NCBI RefSeq assembly: GCF_021290925.1
Contig: NZ_JAJSLX010000005.1
Span: 62,001-126,000 of the forward strand
Direction of reading: 5' to 3'
Length of the DNA stretch: 64,000 nucleotides
Source: Sessilibacter corallicola
GTDB lineage: Bacteria; Pseudomonadota; Gammaproteobacteria; Pseudomonadales; Cellvibrionaceae
This document shows, piece by piece, positions 37,494 through 46,078 of this stretch. Position numbers and translations under genes: made by a program. The notes below the pieces were generated by a model. That model searched no databases, had not been told where the DNA came from, and saw only the letters and a program-made list of their open reading frames with translations. Each line of letters starts with the position of its first letter. Within the stretch, counting starts at the first letter, position 1.

Positions 37494-37519
37494 AAAAAGC
37501 CCCGCTAGTGCGAGGCTTT
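37494..37519 (-). terminator. tRNA-Phe terminator
   Basis: On the minus strand AAGCCTCGC / GCGGGGCTT with a T-run follows the tRNA 3' end by about 10 bp. Confidence 0.75.
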
Positions 37520-37528
37520 AGAATTCTA

Positions 37529-37604
37529 TGGTGCCCAGAGGCGGAATCGAACCACCGACACGGGGATTTTCAATCCCCTGCTCTACCGACTGAGCTATCT
37601 GGGC
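37529..37604 (-). tRNA. tRNA-Phe (GAA)
   Basis: A 76-nt cloverleaf with encoded CCA. The acceptor stem begins GCCCAGA and ends TCTGGGC-A-CCA, the D-arm has AGCTCAGTCGGTAGAGC, the anticodon stem-loop GGGGATTGAAAATCCCC has anticodon GAA, and the T-arm has GGTTCGATTCC. Only a few bases differ from the E. coli tRNA-Phe as I remember it. Its 3' end is duplicated at 37288-37306. Confidence 0.97.
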
Positions 37605-37717
37605 AATACTTTGCGGCGTTTAAGCTTCGCTGCAAGAGGCGCGTATTAAACCTGTTGCTAGCGGGTGAGTCAAGACCAAATTGAAGAAAAACTTATGAAA
37701 AATCAGGTGCTTGAAAA

Positions 37718-38002
37718 TTAACCGGCATCACCGCCGTGTTCAGGTGGTACATATCCCTCCACTTTGTCGGTTTCTTCACCAGCAAAGAACTTATCCATCT
37801 GTTCATTGAGGTAGGCACGCGCGGTAAGGTCCATCATATTGAGCTGACGTTCATTAATGAGCATGGTTTGGTATTTCATCCAATCGGCCCAAGCTTGTTT
37901 CGAGATGTTGTTAAACAAGTCTTCGCCTCTGGCGCCGGGGTAGGGCGGACGGTCGAGTCCTTCGAGTTCTTTTTGGTAGCGACGGCAGAATACGGTGCGC
38001 AT
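37718..38002 (-). CDS. yggX: Probable Fe(2+)-trafficking protein YggX
   Basis: 94 residues from the ATG at 38002 (MRTVFCRRY), with GAGAG six bases upstream; a start four codons earlier is in frame but lacks a site. The family features are the N-terminal Cys6, [19 protein letters not shown], and the helix [13 protein letters not shown]. YggX protects iron-sulfur enzymes from oxidative damage. In other Gammaproteobacteria it directly follows mutY, a 4Fe-4S enzyme; here a phosphatase-like gene on the other strand lies between them. Confidence 0.93.
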   Translation of the reverse strand: MRTVFCRRYQKELEGLDRPPYPGARGEDLFNNISKQAWADWMKYQTMLINERQLNMMDLTARAYLNEQMDKFFAGEETDKVEGYVPPEHGGDAG

Positions 38003-38119
38003 GGTGTCTCTCATGGTATGGTCAAATTTGAGCGCTATTATACGATTTTTTATCGCTGTGAGCGCGTTTGTTTACGTTGTTGGATTCATGTTCAAAACAT
38101 CAGCATATTGGGAAGGTTT

Positions 38120-38557
38120 ATGAATCGATTGTTGTTTTTGTGTACTGGCAATTACTATCGCAGCCGTTTTGCTGAGCAGTATTTTAATCATCACGCGGAT
38201 GCAATGAATCTGCCTTGGCGGGCTTATTCGATGGGTTTGCTGCGCGATATGCAAAACGGTCCCAATATTGGCCCAATTTCCGGCCACACGCTGGATTATC
38301 TGACGACTCTAGGCATTGATTGGGATGACAGCCGCTACCCTGAGAGCGTCGAACAGGAGCACTTTGATCAGTATGATCGAGTGATTGCCGCGAGTCGTGA
38401 TGAGCACTATCCAATGATGCAAGAACACTTTCAGAATCTTGCCGATGACATCGAATACTTTGAGGTCGAAGACTTACACATTGAGTCTTCTGAACTGGCA
38501 CTGCCGAAGTTGGTGGCAGCGCTGGATCGTTTGTTAGAAGAGATTCAAGTTGCCTGA
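38120..38557 (+). CDS. Low-molecular-weight protein-tyrosine-phosphatase-like protein
   Basis: 145 residues from the ATG at 38120, preceded by GGAAGG; the longer frame back to 37736 only shadows yggX. The N-terminal P-loop is FLCTGNYYRS: Cys8-X5-Arg14, as in LMW phosphatases and arsenate reductases. The usual late general-acid Asp-Pro pair is not clear; the sequence reads EVEDLHIE where VEDP would be expected. So activity is uncertain. Its end overlaps the convergent mutY gene by 24 bp. Confidence 0.75.
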   Translation: MNRLLFLCTGNYYRSRFAEQYFNHHADAMNLPWRAYSMGLLRDMQNGPNIGPISGHTLDYLTTLGIDWDDSRYPESVEQEHFDQYDRVIAASRDEHYPMMQEHFQNLADDIEYFEVEDLHIESSELALPKLVAALDRLLEEIQVA

Positions 38558-39676
38558 GTGATTGCTCAGGCGCTTGAGTAACTTGGTGACCGGCGCGGCT
38601 AAACCCAATTCCAACGCCTCAGCTGGCGCGAGCCATTGTTGTTGCTTCTCGTTGATGGTGTTTGGTGGGCTTTCAAGCGTTATCAACAGCGGGTAAATGT
38701 CTAGGTGGTAGTGGCTAAACGTGTGGCGAAAGCCTGGCCAAATTTCTACTGAGTAGATTTTGGAGCTGATCGACTGTAGCTGAGGGTGTGCGAGGTCTAG
38801 CCACTCTTCAGGGCTTAAATCGGCATTAATTGATGTGTTCAGGGGCTGTTCTAAAAAGCTCCACAGTCCGCCCCAAATTCCCTGAGGCGGGCGCTGCTCT
38901 AGCAATAGATTTCCGTTTTTGCTTTGAATGATCAAAAACACGGATTGTTTAACTGGTTTATTGACCTTGGGTTTTTTGCCTGGAAATTCCAGTTGCCGAT
39001 TTTGTTTTTCCGCAATGCAGGTTGATACCAGTGGGCAGCGTTTGCAGTCGGGTTTTGTGCGTGTACACAGCGTCGCGCCTAAATCCATCATGGCTTGTGT
39101 GTAGTGATTGCAGTCGGAATCTGGCGTGTGTGCCTCGGCGATATCCCAAAGTGCATTATGGACTGCAGTTTTGCCCGGCCAACCTTCTACGGCAAAGTGT
39201 CGTGCTAAAACGCGTTTAACGTTGCCGTCCAAAATTGGCGCGCTCAAGCCCATGCTGATGGTCGCAATGGCGCCTGCTGTGGAGCGGCCAATGCCGGGTA
39301 GGGTTTCCAGTTCGTCTACGGATTTTGGGAACCGGCCTGCGAATTCGCTGACGACGGTTTGCGCGCATTTGTGTAAATTGCGTGCGCGTGCGTAGTAGCC
39401 AAGCCCGCTCCAGTGACTGAGCACGTCATCGACCGGAGCTTCTGCCAGCGATTTTAAACTGGGGAACCGCTTCATAAATTTGGCAAAATACGGAATTACC
39501 GTGGCCACCTGAGTTTGTTGAAGCATGATTTCTGAAATCCACACGCGGTAGGGGGTAATGTTTTTTTGCCAAGGCAAATCCTTGCGGCCGTGTTGGTGAT
39601 ACCACGACAAAACGCGTTGGGTGAATTCTTGAGGTGAGATATTGGAAGATGCTTCAGCTTTCACGGCGTATGTCAT
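38534..39676 (-). CDS. mutY: A/G-specific adenine DNA glycosylase
   Basis: Removes adenine mispaired with 8-oxoguanine or G. 380 residues. Motifs: catalytic Glu in EIMLQQTQV, helix-hairpin-helix LPGIGRSTAGAI, catalytic Asp in ILDGNVKRVL, and the 4Fe-4S ligands C-X6-C-X2-C-X5-C (CTRTKPDCKRCPLVSTC). The C-terminal third is the NUDIX-like 8-oxoG recognition domain (RPPQGIWGGLWSF). No strong ribosome-binding site is visible before the ATG at 39676; the first 18 residues precede the conserved part, so the start may be slightly off. Confidence 0.95.
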   Translation of the reverse strand: MTYAVKAEASSNISPQEFTQRVLSWYHQHGRKDLPWQKNITPYRVWISEIMLQQTQVATVIPYFAKFMKRFPSLKSLAEAPVDDVLSHWSGLGYYARARNLHKCAQTVVSEFAGRFPKSVDELETLPGIGRSTAGAIATISMGLSAPILDGNVKRVLARHFAVEGWPGKTAVHNALWDIAEAHTPDSDCNHYTQAMMDLGATLCTRTKPDCKRCPLVSTCIAEKQNRQLEFPGKKPKVNKPVKQSVFLIIQSKNGNLLLEQRPPQGIWGGLWSFLEQPLNTSINADLSPEEWLDLAHPQLQSISSKIYSVEIWPGFRHTFSHYHLDIYPLLITLESPPNTINEKQQQWLAPAEALELGLAAPVTKLLKRLSNHSGNLNLF

Positions 39677-39727
39677 TTATAAGAGTATTAACAGGCGACG
39701 TGAGTGTAGCGTTTTGCTGGAAAGATT

Positions 39728-39764
39728 TATAGGAGCCTCTGAGTCATCGACTGACGACTCAGAG
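39728..39764. repeat. Solo TIR-like 15-mer within a hairpin
   Basis: TATAGGAGCCTCTGA (39728-39742) equals the terminal 15 bp of the element at 1428-1697. The following bases make a 9-bp hairpin, CTCTGAGTC / GACTCAGAG (39737-39745, 39756-39764). It may be the remnant of an element and may also end transcription of the AsmA-family gene. Confidence 0.5.
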
Positions 39765-39777
39765 TGTTTTCGAATGA

Positions 39778-42465
39778 TTAATTATCTTTGTCGCGCTTAA
39801 ACAATCCTTCTAACAATTTACTGGCGCCTTCGCCGAGTTTATCGTCGATTTTCTCGCGGAATTCATTTTTCTTTTGATCGAACTTGTCTCTCTGCTTTTT
39901 GGTTTTTTCAGCGAGTTTTTGTTTGGCTTTGTCTTCGGCAAAATCTTTAACCAGTTCGCGAATGGCACGATTATCAATACCACAGGCGGCCAGTGGATTG
40001 GTTAAATCACCTTTACAACGCACCAACGATAACGCTTTGCCGACTAAATAATCGTTAGTGATTGGGCAGCCTTGGGTTTCTAAATCCGCCTGGGTTACCG
40101 AAAACGGCATGCGAACATCTAAGGTTTGATTTTTTAAATCTACTTTGCCGTTGGCGCCGAGATTAATTTGTTGCACGCCAGCGGATAAGGTTTTGATGTT
40201 CGCAACCTGATTGGCAAAGGTAATTTCTGCGGCGAACTCCTGCATTTTGGTAATTTCTGGCCAGTTAAACTCGGTGTTAAAACTGTCACCCTGTACCAAG
40301 GCAATGGCTTGGCACACCATTTTTTCAACGTTGATGGGCACCAGTTGTAGCGCTTGCGTATTGGCGTTTACATTGGCGTTGAGGTTTTCAAACATTTCTG
40401 TGACGGTATTGCCTTGAGTATTGGATGAAAAATTACCGTTGGCTAAACCGCGAATTAAAAATTGTTGTGCTGTGGTGGCAGGTTCTTCCGATAAGGCTTC
40501 TAGCAGCGGTTCCATAGCAATGCCGCTACCGTTGCCCGATAACGACAATTTTGCGGGTGTTGCTCTGGCGTCGAGTCTGCCTTTACTGGCTAAAGTGCCT
40601 TGGAAAAAATCGGCACTGAAATTTCTCAATACGGCCAAACCGTTTTGATTGTTGGCGGAGAATTTAAAATTATCAAAGGCAAGGTTAGTGACTTTGATTT
40701 GCTCAAAATTCACATTTACGTCGGCGTTAAAATCCGAGAGTAATTCAAACGGTAAAGGCTCTTCTGGTTCTGAGCTTGCTGTATTACTGGCTTGGTTATT
40801 ATTGGTTTCGGTTTCTTTCACGGGTTCAGGCAGATAGCGATCGACATCGAGCTTGCCGCCGTTTAAATTTACGGTCAGCGAATTCAAGGTCTTGAGTTCA
40901 GCGGTGCCTGTTACTTTGGTGCCATCCAGTAATAAATCGATGGTTGGGATTTTTATAGCTTGCGGTGTACCCTTGGCAACAAGAGTAGCAGCGACTTGGG
41001 TTAACGCTTTTGGATCGGACATTTCCGGTTTTTCAATGCCGAAATCTGTCATCAGTTGGCTCGCATTTAATGTCGGTACGGTTACCTTGGCATTAAATTG
41101 TTGGGCTTTGTTTATATCTCCTGTAACTGCGATTTTTTTGCCTTGTAACAACAACGAGGCTTCTTCGATTGCGGCTTTACCGTTACCGGCATTAAATTTA
41201 AACGTGGGTTTATTAAACGTTAGATTATTGGCGGTTAATGCCTCAAAGGCGATATCAACGTTGGCTGCGTATTCATCTAAAAAGCTCAAATCCAACGCTT
41301 CATCGCTGTTGGATTCATTATTGTTCTCGGCGCTTGCTGTATTTATCTGCGTGGTTTCTTGGGATGATTCAGGGGGCAAGTAGTCGTCTAAATTAAGTTG
41401 CGTGCCGCGCAAATTTAACGCGATTTGCGATAAATCTTTAACGGATAAATTACCTGTGACGTTGGTTTTGTCCAGAGCTAAATTAATTTGACCGACAGTT
41501 AAATCGTTTTGATTGCCTTCCAAGTTTAGATTAAGGCCAACTCGGGTAAGAGCTTCAGAATTTTGTGTTTCTATGGCCTCTAATCCCAAGGCTTTCATGA
41601 TGTTTTTTGGATTAAATGGGTCGATTTTAACTCGGCCGTTGATCGCTGGATTTGTATCGATAGAATTCGCCGCCAGCGAAAATTCAGTCACAATTGATTC
41701 CGATACAGCAGCGGCGGTATTTTCGATTAACACAGCCAGTTTGCTGTCGGCTAATTCCGCCGCTGAAAAATCATCGGATAAGGTAATTTTTGAGGTAAGG
41801 CTGCCTGCAAACTTAACGGGTTGTGGAAAATCGCCCCCAGATACGCCCGCCTGCCATTGGCTTTCAACTGGAAAACTTTTTCCTTCGAGGTTGAGATTAT
41901 TAATAATTAAATCGAAGTCGTTTAAATTGGCGTTGAGCTGACTTTGTTGATCGGCAAAGGTAATTGCGGCGTCGCGAATACGAATGGTTTCTGCTTCTAG
42001 TGATAACGGTGAAGCGCTTGAGCTATTGGTCGTATTTACTTGAGTATCTGCTGTAGTATCGTCGGACTCTGGAATAAATACTTCCCAGTTGCCGGTGCCG
42101 TTTTTGTCGATTTCTAGGTGAGTTTTTAGGCCGACCAATTCAACGGTTTTAACAATAATTTCTTGTTTGATTAGGGGCAGTAGCTGGACTGAGGCGGTGG
42201 CACTGCTGATGGATGCAAATGCCTGTTGTTGGGAGTCATCAACCAGTAATTCGGTTTTGCCAATGCTGATGCCCAATTCTGGGAACCACTGCCAGGCAAG
42301 ATCGCCGTGAATAACGATAGGGTAACCCTGTTTGGCTGCGGTGGATTCTATTTCCCCTTTATAATCATTGGGGTCAATCACTGAGGTGATAATGACCGCA
42401 GTGATAACAACGAGGGCGACACAAACCAGTAATCCACCCAATAATATTTTCAATAGCTTTTGCAT
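39778..42465 (-). CDS. AsmA-family inner-membrane/periplasmic protein
   Basis: 895 residues. One N-terminal membrane helix (LLKILLGGLLVCVALVVITAVIIT) is followed by the AsmA signature VIDPNDYKGEIE and GDLAWQWFPELGI. The long middle holds two similar blocks, each with LSLKDL- or LKTLNSL-like repeats and a low-complexity Asn/Ser/Glu linker. The C-terminus is the AsmA_2 domain and ends in a charged helix (KTKKQRDKFDQKKNEFREK). AsmA-like proteins are thought to move or order phospholipids across the periplasm. The start is the ATG at 42465 with GGGGA upstream. Confidence 0.88.
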   Translation of the reverse strand: MQKLLKILLGGLLVCVALVVITAVIITSVIDPNDYKGEIESTAAKQGYPIVIHGDLAWQWFPELGISIGKTELLVDDSQQQAFASISSATASVQLLPLIKQEIIVKTVELVGLKTHLEIDKNGTGNWEVFIPESDDTTADTQVNTTNSSSASPLSLEAETIRIRDAAITFADQQSQLNANLNDFDLIINNLNLEGKSFPVESQWQAGVSGGDFPQPVKFAGSLTSKITLSDDFSAAELADSKLAVLIENTAAAVSESIVTEFSLAANSIDTNPAINGRVKIDPFNPKNIMKALGLEAIETQNSEALTRVGLNLNLEGNQNDLTVGQINLALDKTNVTGNLSVKDLSQIALNLRGTQLNLDDYLPPESSQETTQINTASAENNNESNSDEALDLSFLDEYAANVDIAFEALTANNLTFNKPTFKFNAGNGKAAIEEASLLLQGKKIAVTGDINKAQQFNAKVTVPTLNASQLMTDFGIEKPEMSDPKALTQVAATLVAKGTPQAIKIPTIDLLLDGTKVTGTAELKTLNSLTVNLNGGKLDVDRYLPEPVKETETNNNQASNTASSEPEEPLPFELLSDFNADVNVNFEQIKVTNLAFDNFKFSANNQNGLAVLRNFSADFFQGTLASKGRLDARATPAKLSLSGNGSGIAMEPLLEALSEEPATTAQQFLIRGLANGNFSSNTQGNTVTEMFENLNANVNANTQALQLVPINVEKMVCQAIALVQGDSFNTEFNWPEITKMQEFAAEITFANQVANIKTLSAGVQQINLGANGKVDLKNQTLDVRMPFSVTQADLETQGCPITNDYLVGKALSLVRCKGDLTNPLAACGIDNRAIRELVKDFAEDKAKQKLAEKTKKQRDKFDQKKNEFREKIDDKLGEGASKLLEGLFKRDKDN

Positions 42466-42522
42466 GAGTTTCCCCAAAGTCTTTAAAATGCACCGACGAG
42501 GACATCACCGATTAAATCAAAC

Positions 42523-42541
42523 GATAAGAATTATCATTTGC
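42523..42541. promoter_or_regulatory. Fur box upstream of the ferric-binding protein gene
   Basis: GATAAGAATTATCATTTGC matches 14 of 19 positions of the classical Fur consensus, 78 bp before the start of the iron-binding-protein gene. Iron-dependent repression is likely. Confidence 0.65.
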
Positions 42542-42618
42542 AATTATTTCGCAATTAGAGCAGCATCAATAGCAATGTTGAATTTCTGCCCGCCTTATTT
42601 TGATCGGTTATTTTACTT

Positions 42619-43668
42619 ATGAACTATCCTACACGAATCATGTTGCACTTGAGACTGAAAAAATCCTTAAAAGTTACCGCGGCTGTGTTGTTATCGGCGC
42701 TCTTGGGCGCCTGTGCGAACGAGCCTGAAGACGAATCTGTGATCACGGTATACACCGCGCGTAACGAGCATTTGATCAAACCTTTGTTTGATCGCTATAC
42801 CGAAGAAACCGGAGTTAAGATTCGTTACATCACCGACAGCGCAGGTCCGTTGTTGGCTCGTCTTAAAGCCGAAGGTGAGGGTACGCCTGCGGATTTGTTT
42901 GTGACGGTAGATGCGGGTTATCTGTGGCAGGCGTCTAACGAAGGCGTGTTACAGCCGATAGAATCACAAACTCTAACTACTAATATTCCTGAATCTTATC
43001 GCTCCAGCGAAAACGATTGGGTGGGTTTGTCGTTGCGAGCGCGCACCATTATTTACTCAACAGATCGTGTCGATCCTGCGTCGTTGAGTACCTACGAAGC
43101 CTTGGCCGATGAAGATTGGAATGGCCGCTTGTGTTTGCGCACCTCGAAAAAGGTGTACAACCAATCGTTGGTGGCAACGATGATCAAAACCTTGGGCGAG
43201 GAAGAAACCGAATCCCTGGTTGCCGGTTGGGTGAATAATTTAGCGACCTCGCCGTTTTCTAACGACAACAAAGCAATGGAAGCTGTGGTTGCCGGTTTGT
43301 GTGATGCCACTGTGGTGAATACCTACTATTTCGGGCGAATGAAAAAAGAAAATCCCGATTTACCGCTGGCAATTTTTTGGCCTAATCAACAAGATCGCGG
43401 CGTTCATGTGAATGTCTCTGGCGCTGGAGTTACCAAACACGCGAAAAACCCCGAGGGCGCAAAAGCCTTCTTAGAATGGCTCAGTGAACCTGAGGCGCAG
43501 TATTTATTTGCTGAGTCGAATCAGGAATACCCTGTGAATCCAAGCGTTGAAGCTTCCGAGGAAGTAAAGTCTTGGGGGGATTTCAAAGCGGATTCTGTTA
43601 ACGTTGAGGCTGCCGGTCGATTACAAGCCGATGCGATTCGATTGATGGATCGTGTGGGTTACCAATAG
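42619..43668 (+). CDS. Fe(3+) ABC transporter substrate-binding lipoprotein (FbpA/FutA-like)
   Basis: 349 residues. A signal with a lipobox (LLGAC, Cys32) starts a class of periplasmic iron-binding proteins: [34 protein letters not shown], and the paired iron-ligand tyrosines 236-237 in NTYYFGR. The C-terminal [15 protein letters not shown] region also fits. It binds ferric iron and hands it to the permease encoded 15 bp downstream. A Fur box lies upstream. Confidence 0.9.
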   Translation: MNYPTRIMLHLRLKKSLKVTAAVLLSALLGACANEPEDESVITVYTARNEHLIKPLFDRYTEETGVKIRYITDSAGPLLARLKAEGEGTPADLFVTVDAGYLWQASNEGVLQPIESQTLTTNIPESYRSSENDWVGLSLRARTIIYSTDRVDPASLSTYEALADEDWNGRLCLRTSKKVYNQSLVATMIKTLGEEETESLVAGWVNNLATSPFSNDNKAMEAVVAGLCDATVVNTYYFGRMKKENPDLPLAIFWPNQQDRGVHVNVSGAGVTKHAKNPEGAKAFLEWLSEPEAQYLFAESNQEYPVNPSVEASEEVKSWGDFKADSVNVEAAGRLQADAIRLMDRVGYQ

Positions 43669-43683
43669 TGAGTCATTAATCTT

Positions 43684-45330
43684 TTGTCCAATCCCGAAGT
43701 TGCTATCCCTCGCGCCACTGACGTAAAAACCCGGATCATCAAGCCGGGTTTTTGGTGGCGTTTCCCCACCTATTTTGTTGCCGCTCTGGTTATTCTGCCC
43801 TTATCGGTCATTGTACTTTCGTGGCTGACACCTGAGCCCGAAATTTGGGCGCATTTACTCGATACTCAATTAGCTCGGTTATTGAAAAACACCGCTGTGC
43901 TGATGGTGGGCGTTGGGGTTGTTGTTGCTGTTATTGGTGTGGCGTTGGCTTGGTTGGTGGCGGCGTGTGAGTTTCCGGGGCGCAAGTGGCTCGATTGGGG
44001 CCTGATGTTGCCTCTGGCTATCCCGCCTTATGTGTTGGCATTTGTCTTTTTGGGCTTGCTCGATTACGCCGGACCGATCAATACCTGGCTGCGAGAGACT
44101 GTTGGTCTGGCTCGCGGTATTGGCGATGTTCGCACCGCTCCAGGTGTGATTGTTGTTATGTCGTTGGTGCTATATCCCTACGTGTATATGTTGGCTCGTT
44201 CGGCGTTTGTCGGCCAGGGTCGCGAACTCATGGACGCCGCTCGCAGCTTAGGGGCTTCTCCAGCAAGGGCGTTTTTCAAAGTAGCTCTACCTATGGCTCG
44301 TCCGGCAATTGCTGCTGGAATGGCATTGGCGTTGATGGAAACTCTGGCCGATTTTGGGGCTGTTTCTGTTTTTAACTTTGATACCTTCACCACAGCAATT
44401 TATAAGTCTTGGTTTGGCTTTTTCAGTCTGCCGGCGGCTGCGCAGTTAGCATCGTTACTGCTGTTATTTGTTTTGTTGGGGGTATGGGCTGAGCAGCAAG
44501 CGCGCAGCCGTGGCCGCAATCAGTCGAGAAGAGCGCAGTACGACCGCTATCGTCTAACCGGTGTTAAAGCATTTGCCGCTACCGGGTTTTGTGCGCTGAT
44601 ATTCTTGATTGCGTTTGCCATACCCATCGGTCAATTGGTCGTTTGGACTCTGGGGCATTTGAACGATATCGACAGCCGCTACTGGGGATTTGTGAAAAAC
44701 TCCTTGGTTTTGGCGGTACTTGCGGCGGTGACCTCGGTGTTTCTGGCGCTGTTGGTGGGTTATGGACGTCGCCAGAGCCCGGTGAATGGTTTGAGCTTTT
44801 GGATGCGCATTGCCAGTCTTGGTTACGCCTTGCCGGGGTCGGTTTTGGCGGTGGGAATCTTGCTGGTTTTTACCTTGCTGGAGAACAATCTGCTTGCGCC
44901 GGTGAAAAATTGGCTGGGCCTTAATCAAATATTGGTCGGCAGTTTGGCGGCGCTAATTTTGGCGTATGTGATTCGTTTTTTCTCGGTTGCGGTTGGTCCG
45001 GTGCAGTCGAGTTTGGATATGATTCGCCCGAGTTATCAAGAGGTTGCGCAAACCTTGGGGGTGGGGAAATTCCAGATTTTGCGCCAGGTATATCTGCCGC
45101 TTTTGCGCCCCGGATTATTAACGGCGGCACTATTAGTGTTAGTAGATACTTTAAAAGAAATGCCAGCCACGTTAATCTTGCGCCCCTTTGGTTGGGATAC
45201 ATTAGCGGTAAGAGTGTTTGAGATGACCGCAGAAGGTCAATGGCAACGCGCAGCATTACCCGCAGTAACGCTTGTTTTAGTAAGCATCATTCCAGTAGTA
45301 ATGATGATTCGACGCAGTAATCGCGATTAA
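43684..45330 (+). CDS. Fe(3+) ABC transporter permease (FbpB-like, fused two-domain)
   Basis: 548 residues with about 12 hydrophobic segments and two binding-protein-dependent permease domains. The EAA-loop-like motifs are MDAARSLGASPARAFFKVALP and YQEVAQTLGVGKFQILRQVYLP. The start is a TTG at 43684; no ATG or GTG is available near the N-terminus. It is in an operon with the binding protein. No ATPase gene (FbpC) follows; the next gene is gcvH, so the ATP-binding subunit must be encoded elsewhere. Confidence 0.9.
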   Translation: MSNPEVAIPRATDVKTRIIKPGFWWRFPTYFVAALVILPLSVIVLSWLTPEPEIWAHLLDTQLARLLKNTAVLMVGVGVVVAVIGVALAWLVAACEFPGRKWLDWGLMLPLAIPPYVLAFVFLGLLDYAGPINTWLRETVGLARGIGDVRTAPGVIVVMSLVLYPYVYMLARSAFVGQGRELMDAARSLGASPARAFFKVALPMARPAIAAGMALALMETLADFGAVSVFNFDTFTTAIYKSWFGFFSLPAAAQLASLLLLFVLLGVWAEQQARSRGRNQSRRAQYDRYRLTGVKAFAATGFCALIFLIAFAIPIGQLVVWTLGHLNDIDSRYWGFVKNSLVLAVLAAVTSVFLALLVGYGRRQSPVNGLSFWMRIASLGYALPGSVLAVGILLVFTLLENNLLAPVKNWLGLNQILVGSLAALILAYVIRFFSVAVGPVQSSLDMIRPSYQEVAQTLGVGKFQILRQVYLPLLRPGLLTAALLVLVDTLKEMPATLILRPFGWDTLAVRVFEMTAEGQWQRAALPAVTLVLVSIIPVVMMIRRSNRD

Positions 45331-45500
45331 ATATTTACTAAAATTATTCAGGGGCTTTACCTCCTGGTCGTTTTTGCTTTCTAATTATCCTATAAGTGAC
45401 TACCCTATAAACAGCTGAGAAATGCTCAAAGCGACTTTGCTGTTTAGGTGAAATGATTAGCCGTTAGTGGTGACAAATCCGCTTTTTTGAGGAACAAATA

Positions 45501-45893
45501 ATGAGCGAATTTCGCAACGAATTAAAATACCTATCTTCCCACGAGTGGGCGCGTGTTGAAGAAGATGGCACCGTAACCATCGGTATTACTGACCACGCCC
45601 AAGAAAGCCTTGGCGATGTGGTTTATGTAGAAACTCCTGAGGTTGGCAGCGAAGTCAATGCCGGTGAAGAAGCTGGTGTGGTTGAGTCCGTAAAAGCGGC
45701 ATCTGATATTTTCTCGCCGGTCAGCGGTGAAGTGATTGCCGTCAACAGTGCTTTAGAAGACGCGCCTGAGACCGTTAATGAATCTCCGTACGACGACGGT
45801 TGGTTCTTCAAAGTAAAACCGAGCGACCTGACTGATCTCGACGATGCGTTAGATGTCGACGGTTACAAAGCAACGCTTGAAGACGACGACTAA
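45501..45893 (+). CDS. gcvH: Glycine cleavage system H protein
   Basis: 130 residues, the lipoyl carrier of the glycine cleavage complex. The lipoylated Lys65 sits in [19 protein letters not shown]; the other family segments are [18 protein letters not shown] and WFFKVKP. GAGGA precedes the ATG. The T and P subunits are not adjacent. A terminator follows. I looked for a glycine riboswitch in the 170-bp leader and did not find one. Confidence 0.96.
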   Translation: MSEFRNELKYLSSHEWARVEEDGTVTIGITDHAQESLGDVVYVETPEVGSEVNAGEEAGVVESVKAASDIFSPVSGEVIAVNSALEDAPETVNESPYDDGWFFKVKPSDLTDLDDALDVDGYKATLEDDD

Positions 45894-45927
45894 ATTCGTT
45901 GTTAAGAAATCTTGTTTGCTGAATTCT

Positions 45928-45960
45928 TAGCCCGGCTTTTGGCCGGGCTATTTAGTTTTC
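45928..45960 (+). terminator. Intrinsic terminator after gcvH
   Basis: AGCCCGGC / GCCGGGCT stem with a TTTT-type loop, then ATTTAGTTTT. Confidence 0.8.
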
Positions 45961-46078
45961 GCGCTCAGAAAATGTGAATTCACAAACCATAAGATTGCTC
46001 CGTAAATTCTCTGATATTGATTCACCAGCGATTACCTTTATGGCGAATCAATTGTTTGTATTAAGTTAAGGAAGTTGT

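Noticed and set aside
37218..37494. Plus-strand short frames across the heptamer repeat
   Set aside because: Their length comes from translating the CTGCGGG repeat and the tRNA remnant.
37736..38119. N-terminal extension of the phosphatase-like gene
   Set aside because: Antisense to yggX; GGAAGG and the P-loop place the start at 38120.
40421..41941. Several long plus-strand frames
   Set aside because: All are antisense shadows of the AsmA-family gene.
45331..45500. Glycine riboswitch before gcvH
   Set aside because: The leader has one AAACAGC/GCTGTTT hairpin but none of the conserved tandem-aptamer sequence.
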